NCBI GenBank assembly: GCA_963555705.1
Contig: OY743183.1
Coordinates: 45,001,466 to 45,065,465 of the forward strand
From: Ligustrum vulgare
Lineage: Eukaryota > Streptophyta > Magnoliopsida > Lamiales > Oleaceae
DNA: 64,000 bases
Reading direction: 5' to 3'
How positions within the stretch are numbered: position 1 is the first letter of the stretch; each line of letters begins with the position of its first letter. The notes beneath the pieces were generated by a model. It saw only the letters and a list, made by a program, of their open reading frames with translations. It was not told where the DNA came from and made no database searches. Below are positions 56,340-64,000 of the stretch, in pieces. A program made the position numbers and the translations under genes.

Positions 56340-57670
56340 CATAATCCACAACTACTCCACTCCATCCCAACCCAACCCCGCACTCACCCCACCACCCCGA
56401 CAACCCACCCCACTCCGACCCCACCCCACCCCACCCACACACCCACCCCCACCCCATAAAATAACTTTTTCTTTCTAGATTTCCACTCACCCCCACCCCC
56501 AACACAACCTTACCCACCCCCACTCCTCCCCAACCCAACCCAACCCAACCACCCCGCCATTATCATCTCACCCACCCACCCACCCAATCACCCACCCACT
56601 AGTCCCATCCCATCACACCCACCCACCCACCCATCACGCCCACACCCACCCCACGCCCACACCACCCCAGTCCAAAAATAAGTTTTTTTTTGAGATATTT
56701 TTCCACCCTTCCCCACCCCACCCCACCCCACCCCACCCCATCCGAAATGATTTTTTTCTACTACTTTTTCAAAACTCGCGCCAGACCCTACCCTATCCTA
56801 CCCCGTCACCTACCCCAACCCCACCCAAAATTAATTTTTTTCTTCTAATTTTCGACTCCCCCACCAGCTTCGCCCCAGACCCTACCCCAACCCACCTATT
56901 CCAAAATAATTTTTTTACTACTTTTTCACGACTCGCCCAGACCCTACCACGCCACCCAACCCCACCCCACCCCACACAAAATTAATTTTTTTCTCCTAAT
57001 TTTCCACACCTCTACCCACCCCGCCCCGACCCTAACTCGCCACCCACCCCACCCAAATATGATTTTTCTTCTATATTTTCACAGCCCACCCTAACAACCC
57101 CACCACAATCCACCCCACCAAAAAATAATTTTTCTTCTATTTTTTCACACTTCACCTCAATCGCCCCATACTATCCCACCGCACCCCACACACCCACCCC
57201 ACACCCATCCTCATCCAAGAATGATTTTTCTTTTATTTTTTCACACTTCTCCCAACCGCCCCACCCCATCCCACTGCACCTCACCGCACCCCGCCACCAC
57301 CATACCCTATCAAAAAATTATTTTTCTTCTATTTTTTCACACTTCACACCAACCACCTCATCTCAACCCACCTTACCCCACTCCACCCACCCACCCACCC
57401 AAAAAATAATTTTTTTCTTTTACTTTTTCCAACCCCCAACCCGACCTCAACCCCACCCTACCCACCCCACTCCAAAAAATAATTTTTTCTCCTACTTTTC
57501 CCCTCCCTGACCCACCCCACCCTACCCTACCCACCAAAAAAATGATTTTTTCTTCTACTTTTCCAACCCCGACCCCACCAACCCACCCCGACCCTACCTC
57601 ACCACAAAAAATGATTTCTTCTACTTTTTCTAGCCCCACCCGACCTCTACCCCACCATCCCCACCCCCAA
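56340..57670. repeat. Left arm: C-rich satellite (CCCACC units)
   Basis: Blocks of CCCCACCCCACCC-type sequence alternate about every 60-90 bp with an A/T spacer of the form aaaataatttttcttctat or aattttccac. At least a dozen units are visible. Open frames through it are repeat artefacts. The complementary strand is a strong candidate for G-quadruplex formation. Confidence 0.9.
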
Positions 57671-57679
57671 AATCACATT

Positions 57680-58569
57680 CAGTCACGTAAGTTGACACGA
57701 GATCGCAGTTAAGTCACACAGAGTCACAATTACAAATTTAGTTGTAAAACCCCACACCTCCAAAGTCACAGTTGGTCATACAAGGTCAAAGTTCGGTCAC
57801 ACAAAGTCGCAGTTTGGTCCAACGAGGTCACAGTTAGGTCACAGGAGGTCACAATTAGGTCAAACAAGGTCATGGTTAGATCACATGAGGTCACAGGTCG
57901 ATCACATAAAGTCACGCTTCGTTCTTACAAAGTCACAGTTCGGTCACACATAGTTATATTTGACACAATTGTAGGTCACGTCACGTCCTCGTCCAATGGT
58001 CACACCAAGTCACAGTTGGTCAAAATCTATATAATTGATCACAATGATCCATAATTGATTACCTATTATTTATTTATTGGTCATAGTTACCTAATAATTA
58101 GTCATAGTCATCAATAATTGATCACAATTTATTTATTGATTGATCAAAACTTACTTGTTTTCTTGATCACATTCGCACTTATCATAAGTCGCACAAACTC
58201 ACAATTAGTCAATATGTTGATCACATATACCTATAATTGATCAAAATAATCATATAATTGGTACGTATTATTTATTTATTGGTCATAATTTACACGTTTT
58301 CTCAATCACAATTAGTTAACATTTTTGTTACAATTACCTAATATTTGGTCACATTCCGTATTCTTAGTTTTCTTGGTCGCATCCCCCATTTCTCACAAGT
58401 CACAATTAGTAAATATTTTGGTCACGTTTACTTAATAATTGGTCACATCCCGTACTTGATCACACAAAGTCACGATTTGAACATACAAGGTCACAGTTCG
58501 ATCACACAAAGTCTCAATTCGGTCATACAAGGTCACAGTTCAATCACACGATGTCATAGTTCGGTCACA
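57680..58569. repeat. Left arm: GGTCACA tandem repeats
   Basis: A roughly 20-bp unit, AGGTCACAGTTCGGTCACAC with variants, is repeated at 57680-58000 and 58440-58569. The middle (58010-58440) is a looser version with ggtcacaattacctaataat. The orientation is constant up to the centre at 58569. Confidence 0.85.
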
Positions 58570-59112
58570 TGTGTTACCAAACTATGACCTTGTGTGATCA
58601 AATCGTACCTTCGTGTGACCAACTGTGACTTTATGTGATCGAATTGTGACTTTGTGTGACCGAATTTTGCAACTAAACCAATTGTGATCTAACCGTGACC
58701 TCGTGTGACCAAACTATGACCTTGTGCGATCAAATTATGACCTATTGTGACCAACTGTGACTTTATTAATGTGTGGGTAGGTGGGTGAGGTTTTTCAACT
58801 AAATTTGTAATGTGACATTGTGTGACATGTTGTGACTTTGCATGTGGGAGTGGGGTTGGGTGGGGTGGGGTGGGTGATGGAATTATTAGGTAAGTGTAAT
58901 CAAAATGTCGACTAAATGTGACTTTGTGTGACTAATGACGAGTAGGGAATGTGACCAATTATTAGGTAATTATAACAAAATATTAACTAATCATGAAAAA
59001 AAAACGAGTAAGTTGTGACCAATAAATAAATAATATGTGACCAACTATAAATGGTTGTGACCAATTATATTAAAGGTTGTGACCATCTATAACTTTTTGT
59101 GACCATCGGACG
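58570..59112. repeat. Right arm: TGTGACC tandem repeats (inverse of left)
   Basis: The same unit in reverse complement, for example TGTGACCAACTGTGACTTTA and ACCAAACTATGACCTTGTGT. The switch of strand occurs between 58569 and 58570 with almost no spacer. Confidence 0.85.
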
Positions 59113-59119
59113 AGGAAAA

Positions 59120-60860
59120 GTATAAGAAAAAAATCATTTTTGGGTGGGGTGGGTAGTGGTGGGGTTGTTGGGTGACGGGCATAGGGTCGGGATGGGGTGT
59201 GAAAAAGTAGAAAAAATTTATTTTTGGGTGGGGTCAGTTGGTTAGGTGGGTGGTGGGGTAGGGTCTGGAGCGAGGTTGGTGGGGGTGTGAAAAATTGAAG
59301 AAAAAAATCATTTTTGGGGGGTAGGTAGGAATGGGATGGGTGGGTATGGTGGGATGGGGTGGGTATGGTGGGGTCTGGGTGGGGTGTGAAAAAATAGAAG
59401 AAAAAAATCATTTTTGGTGGGGTGGTGTCGATTGGTTGGGTGGGTAGCTGGTAGGGTCGGGGGCAGGGTGGGTGTGAAAAATTAGAAAAAAAAAAATCAT
59501 TTTTGGGTGGGGTGGGTGGCGGGGTAGGGTGGGAAAACATTGATAGATAAAAAAAAAACTCATTTTGTGGGGTGGGGTGGGCAGGGCGGTGTTGGGGTGG
59601 GTGGGGGGGTGTGAAAGAGTAGAAGAAAAAAAATTATTTTTGGGGTAGGATGGGATTGGTAGGGTGGTGTCGGGCTGGGTGGTAGTAGGTGGAAAAGTAG
59701 AAGGAAAAAAATCGTTTTTGCGGTGAGGTAGGGTAGGGTGGGTGGCGAGGCGGGCAAGGTGTGTCATGGTCTGTGGCTGGGATAAGATCAATTTGTCACT
59801 TTGCGATGAGGTGGGGTAGGATCGAGTGGAGTGGGGTTGGGTTGGGTTGGGGTGGGATGGGAAAGTGTAGGAAAACATCAGGAGAATATAAAAATAAAGT
59901 TATTTTTGGGGTGGGGTAGGATATGGGTGGTGAGGTGGGGTTGGTGGGTGGGTGGGTGGGTGGTGTCGGGGGATGTGGCTAGGGTGAGATCAATTTGTCA
60001 CTTTGCGATGATGTGGGGTATGGTAGGGTCAAGTGGGGTTAGGTTGGGGTGGGGTGGGGTGGGGTGGGGTGGGGAGTGTAGTAAAATATCAAGAGAAAAT
60101 AAAAATAAACTTATTTTTTGGGTGGGGTAGGATATGGGTGGTGAGGCGGGGTGGGTGGTGGGTCGGAGGATGTGGTAAGGGTGAGATCAAAATTTCACTT
60201 TAAGATGGGTGGGGTGGGGTGGAATGGGGAATGATAGAAAAATATCGAAAGGAAAAAAATAAAAATTATTTTTGGTGTAGGGTAGGTGGGATGGTGGTCT
60301 ATGGCTGGGATAAGATCAATTTGTCACTTTGCGATGAGGTAGTGTAGGGTCGAGTGGAGTGTGGTTGGGGTGGGCTGGGGAAGTGTAGGAAAACATCGGG
60401 AGAAAATAAAAATAAACTTATTTTTTGGGGTGGGGTAGGATATGGGTGGTGAGATGGTGTGGGTGGGTAGGGTCTGGGGATGTGGCGAGGGTGAGATCAA
60501 TTTGTCACTTTGGGGTGGGTGGGGTCAAGTAGGGTTGGGTTCGGTTGGGATGGGATGGGGTGGGGTGGGATGGGGAAGTGTAGGAAAATATCGAGAGAAA
60601 ATAAAAATAAACTTATTTTTGGGGTGGGAAGGGTGGGTGGGTGGGGTCGGGGATGTGGATAGGGTGAGATCAATTTGTCACTTTGCAATGATGTGGGGTA
60701 TGGTGGAGTGGGGTTGGGGTGGAGGTGAGATGGGAAATGATTGAAAAACATCGAAATGAAAAAAAAAAAAAATTTATTTTTGGAATGGAGTGGGTGGGTA
60801 GGTAGGGTGAGGTGGGTAGTGGGCGGGGTGAGGTGGTAGTAGGTTGTGACGTCAAAATTT
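59120..60860. repeat. Right arm: G-rich satellite with higher-order units
   Basis: The inner half (59120-59760) mirrors the left arm: GGGTGGGGTGGG blocks with aaaatcatttttgg spacers. The outer half adds a unit absent from the left arm, GATCAATTTGTCACTTTG, at about 59786, 59988, 60315, 60497 and 60669, with a variant at 60187. The spacers change to gaaaataaaaataaactta. Perfect GGGGT runs near 60047-60073 can form G-quadruplexes. Confidence 0.9.
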
Positions 60861-60882
60861 GAAATTTTGATTTAATATTATG

Positions 60883-61058
60883 CCTCCGTTTGGTTTTCAT
60901 TAAAAAAAACTCATTTTTCTACAGTATTCAATCTCAACCATCCATCAAAAGTCAAGCCCACAATTTTTTACTTTTCAACCAAATCTCAACCATCATTTCT
61001 CCTAAAAATCACTATTCATTTCAAAAAAACTCATTTTAATCAAAATAAAACACACACT
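60883..61058. mobile_element. MITE within the right arm
   Basis: Left end GCCTCCGTTTGGTTTTCATT; the right end, read inward, GTGTGTTTTATTTTGATT is similar, with TAT close to both ends. The left arm of the palindrome has only a 25-bp trace of it (tgagttgtcaaacaaaggc at 56291-56309), so it was either deleted there or inserted in one arm only. Confidence 0.5.
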
Positions 61059-61249
61059 ATATTAGTTTTAATATAATATATAGTAGATAATTATGTTTAT
61101 CTTATATATATTATTATATTTATTTTTAATTATTAAATATCTAAATAAATGAATTAACACCTGAATTTAAAAAAAAAAAAAATTCCTTCACACGAATTTT
61201 TGAATTGCATCTTTCAAACACAATGTTTTATTTAATTTTCCCTTATTAT

Positions 61250-61650
61250 ATCCTCTTTCACTCTCCAACCCAACCATACCCTGATTCAACCACACGCCCA
61301 AATCAATCATAATTGATTCCATACAATTTCTATAACCGTGAAGAGTGAATCAAGTTCACCCTGCCGCACGAGAAGGGCTCTACGGGGCCGGTTACTAAGC
61401 GCCCTCTCGAAGTGAAGCAGTAGTGATGAGCCGCCGCATGGAGCTATTCATTGCAATCGCAGCGATGTTCATCGCAATCTAACTCTGGCTATGTATTTGG
61501 TAAGATCTGTTCGTATTGGTGCAAGGTGCTCATGGTTGTGGTGTGCTCTGGTGGAGGCAATGTTGTTGGTGATTTGGTTGTATAGTCTATGGTGGCAACG
61601 GGTGGGTGTTGTGGCCGTGAAAAATAGGAATCTGAAAAGGAAATCGATAG
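61250..61650. other. Intergenic, GC-richer patch
   Basis: The stretch 61340-61480 is more GC-rich (cctgccgcacgagaagggc) than its surroundings. No rRNA, tRNA or protein family is recognised. Confidence 0.3.
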
Positions 61651-61653
61651 GGT

Positions 61654-62240
61654 TTAGGCCGCCAGCTTGCATTCAATTGAGACATTATTATTAAGGGTTA
61701 GCTTAGATACACTTATAATATTCTTCTTGATTTTAGGGACATGTAAAAACTTTTTTTTCTTACCTCTGTACTTCTTTACTTCATCAACATTATTTTTATT
61801 TGTGGTAACATGATGGTTGGATCCAGAATCTGCATACCCAACTTGATCCACTACGGAGCTTAGGTTTGCAATATTGGCAGAAGGATGAATACTAATCTGA
61901 GAATTAGTATTCTGGTCACTAGGTCTCTTCCCCATATACTTCTCATCAAATCTGTTGAAAAACCACAAAACTGTGTGATTACTCATGCCATAGATTCGAC
62001 AAGGGTTTCTTACTTCATTAGACCTTCCAAGCCTGCCTCAACCTCTTGCTTTGCCCTTGAAATTTGGGCCTCTTCCACCTCTATTTCCTCTTCCACAGTA
62101 GAAGCTTGAATTATGTGAATTTCCTTGGGTTAGATTGATTGAACCAAAATTGTTCCTAACCTAGCTAAGGTATTCCATCTTGCTTTCAAACGTCGTTAAG
62201 TGTGGAAGATAGCTCGTGCCAAGAGATCTGATGTTTGTTA
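61654..62240 (-). pseudogene. copia Gag tail and protease fragment, minus strand
   Basis: The minus-strand frame 61986-61654 includes SNHTVLWFFNRFDEKYMG (end of a degenerate zinc knuckle), VGYADSGSNHHVTTN (protease DSG site) and FLHVPKIKKNIISVSKLT. Upstream frames give an Arg/Gly-rich stretch, GRGNRGGRGPNFKGKARG, typical of the Gag tail of this copia group. Integrase and RT are absent. It is a short relic cut off at 61.65 kb. Confidence 0.75.
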
Positions 62241-62269
62241 TTCACCTGGACTATAATAAGGCGCGTATT

Positions 62270-63392
62270 CTTCATTAAAGCAAAAGATTTTTTTAGAGCT
62301 ATACAAGGTATTTATGCTTTGTTTTCTAATTCTACACAAAGAGATGGAAAATTTTGAAAGGCAATGTTAAAACTAATGTAAAGTCATTGTCGGCAACACG
62401 TTGGGAAATTCATGTAGAAGTCATTAAAAGCAATCAGATTTCAAGTTCCTCAGTTGAGAGAAGCTTTGCTTGAAGTGACTGAAAATGAAATGACAAAGAT
62501 GTGAGATGTCGGGCTAATGCATTAGCAACCCTTTATGTTGGAAATTTTGAGTTTTTAGTAGCTATGATTATATGGTATGAAATATTGTATGATGTTAACT
62601 TGATTAGTAAATACATACAATCTAATGACATGCATATTCATATTGCTATTGAGGAAGTGAAAGGGTTGATAGCTTTCTTTAAAAAATATAAGAAACTAGA
62701 TTCAACGATGCTATAAATATTTCTAAAGAAATTGCCGATGAAATGAAAGTTGACCCTGTATTTCAAGTAAAGCGTATAATTAGTAGGAAGAGACATTTTG
62801 ATGAAAATGCCACTGTAGAGGACACTCAATCACCTGAAGATTCTTTTAGAATAAATTATTTCCTCTATATAGTAGATCAAGCAATTGAATCACTAGAGAG
62901 AAGATTTGATAGATTCACTACATATGAGAAAAAATTTGGATTTCTATTTTCTTTTGAGAAGTTAAATTTATTGGATGATGATAATTTGAAAGCATGTTGT
63001 GATCATCTTGATATTGTTCCTAGGAATGAAATGTTTTGTGATGTTGATGGTCAAGAATTGTTTCAAGAGCTAAATATTTTGCGAAATCTTTTACCAAAAG
63101 AAAAAATATAGCTTTTGACATACTGACTTATTTGAAAAGGATGGACTGCTTTCCAAATACATTTATTTCTTATAAAATTTTATTGACAATACCTGTTACA
63201 GTTGCATCTGTCGAAAGAAGTTTTTCAAAATTGAAGCTATTGAAATCTTATTTGCGATTAAATATATCACAAGAAAGATTGGAAGGACTTGCTTTGATAT
63301 TTATTGAACATGATTTGCTAGAAAGTATTGATTATAAAAAATTCATTAGTAGTTTTGCTTCAAAAAATGCAAGAATAACTTATTTTAAATGA
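62270..63392 (+). pseudogene. hAT transposase, zinc-finger-MYM-like type, broken
   Basis: Broken frames from 62290 read like the middle of this family (IRFQVPQLREALLEVTENEM, then GNFEFLVAMIIWYEILYDVN near 62540). The frame 62743-63111 has SFRINYFLYIVDQAIESLER. The frame 63132-63392 carries the hAT dimerisation domain: [20 protein letters not shown] and [20 protein letters not shown]. The amino-terminal zinc finger and first catalytic segment are missing. At least two stops and two shifts separate the pieces. No TIR or 8-bp duplication was found, so the element's borders are unknown. Confidence 0.85.
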
Positions 63393-63552
63393 TTTGTTGC
63401 ATTTCAAGGCATATGATATTGTCTACGTTGTTTTCTTTCTTTTTTCAGGTCAACTCATATTAATTGTCAAAGATATTAGTGATTTGGATGATATTTTCTT
63501 AAGAAAATACGACATTTTGGATGTTTTGAAGGTTCTACAAGGCATAAATTTA
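63393..63552 (+). other. 3' flank of the hAT pseudogene
   Basis: AT-rich with a tttttcag-like acceptor word near 63449. Perhaps the rest of a last intron and exon of the hAT gene, but nothing is recognisable. Confidence 0.25.
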
Positions 63553-63762
63553 CAATCCGTTTGGCGGCTTGTAGCCACAATTTTTTTTATTTTTTTTGTT
63601 TTTTGATTTATTTGACTTTTTGATTTTTTAGGGTAAAATGTGTCGTTAAAAATTTGAGAGAGAAAATATGTATGATTAAAAAGTGGTATAGGAAATTGTG
63701 TAATTTAAAACATGTAATCATTAATTAAAAAAAAAAAAAAAAACCTCCATCCGAACGGTGTG
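63553..63762. mobile_element. Tourist-like MITE (210 bp)
   Basis: Ends CAATCCGTTTGG and, read inward, CACACCGTTCGG, with TTA on both sides (63550-63552 and 63763-63765). The interior has the shared gagagagaaaat / gattaaaaagtgg motif in reverse orientation. Confidence 0.7.
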
Positions 63763-63765
63763 TTA

Positions 63766-64000
63766 GTTTATTTGTTGTACATTTTCTTTATGATATGAAA
63801 ACGATATAAAAAAACATTAAAAATGATATTTTTTTTATGTGACAGTTTTATGTACAATGAGTTAATATAATAGTTTATTTTTTCTATGCGCATACCTTAT
63901 AATTAAATAATTGTTGCATTTGTTTTAATATTCGCACAGGACATCCAAAAATACAGGGTCGGCACTGTTGATAGTACTTAGGCCACTCTAAACTTGTTTA
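63766..64000. other. Intergenic window end
   Basis: AT-rich, no gene recognised. Confidence 0.3.

Larger units (their letters stand above)
56167..61242. mobile_element. Giant palindromic, satellite-armed foldback-like element (5.1 kb)
   Basis: The tips are inverted: GGGAAAAATACATAAC on the left and GGGAAAATTAAATAAA read inward from the right, both flanked by TTATTA (56161-56166 and 61243-61248). About 75-80 bp in, both arms carry TCAGGTGTTAATT, and further in GGCATAATATTAAAT (56307 and 60885 inverted). The arms then become C-rich on the left and G-rich on the right, followed by GGTCACA repeats and their inverse, meeting at a centre CACATGTG (58566-58573). No transposase or credible frame is present. 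It could be a foldback-type transposon, a MULE derivative with satellite TIRs, or an inverted duplication of a mosaic satellite. Confidence 0.7.

Noticed and set aside
57680..58760. Regularly repeated GGTCACA units resembling a CRISPR-like array
   Set aside because: The genome is a plant nuclear one, units are degenerate and adjacent with no unique spacers, and the array inverts at 58569.
56329..60900. Many Gly/Trp/Val-rich or Pro/His-rich open frames
   Set aside because: They are translations of GGTGGG or CCCACC satellite in various frames and track the repeat, not a protein family.

Overview
The window is nuclear DNA of a flowering plant, most likely a eudicot. It is AT-rich and dominated by transposable elements. 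The evidence is one intron-containing photosynthesis gene (LIL3, with a chloroplast transit peptide), a remnant of a seed-storage 2S albumin, and plant-type Ty1/copia, Ty3/gypsy, MULE, hAT and Tourist/Harbinger elements. LIL3 is the only host gene that looks intact (2245-7396, + strand, three exons, 262 codons). Its 4.2-kb first intron carries a MITE and a miniature LTR element (TRIM).

Layout. 1-2244: AT-rich repeats, a SINE-like element and the LIL3 upstream region. 7.4-9.9 kb: LIL3 3' flank, then a 1.1-kb Harbinger-like element next to a truncated 2S albumin gene. 10.3-14.7 kb: a decayed copia element on the minus strand. 15.06-16.02 kb: a FAR1-related (domesticated MULE transposase family) pseudogene, minus strand. 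16.65-28.55 kb: a Mutator-like element (MULE) with about 115-bp TIRs. It is split by two LTR elements: a 6.4-kb copia (19352-25773, target duplication GGAAA) and a 2.4-kb gag-only element (26102-28541, target duplication TAATT) that sits inside the right TIR. 29.2-30.7 kb: a solo-LTR-like block. 31.64-35.42 kb: a non-autonomous gypsy-type element on the minus strand. 35.4-40.4 kb: a gene fragment and several MITEs. 40.43-52.75 kb: a nearly full-length Tat/Retand-type gypsy (gag, protease, RT, two RNase H domains, integrase) with a three-exon antisense gene between pol and the 3' LTR. 54.0-55.6 kb: a second solo-LTR-like block with a MITE inside it. 55.66-55.98 kb: a hAT MITE with a perfect 8-bp target duplication.

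56.17-61.24 kb is the strangest part. It is a roughly 5-kb palindrome whose arms are satellite-like: C-rich (CCCACC) and GGTCACA arrays on the left, reappearing as reverse complements (TGTGACC, then GGTGGG) on the right, with the centre near 58569/58570. The tips are inverted GGGAAAA ends flanked by TTATTA on both sides. It has no credible coding capacity and looks like a foldback-type element. The window closes with a copia gag/protease scrap (minus), a hAT transposase pseudogene of the zinc-finger-MYM-like type and another MITE.

The transposon genes do not work together as a pathway; they record successive nested insertions. Some retroelements have nearly identical LTRs but ruined or missing pol, which suggests they moved with enzymes supplied from elsewhere. 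All identifications come from reading translations, motifs and repeat boundaries by eye; no database search was run.
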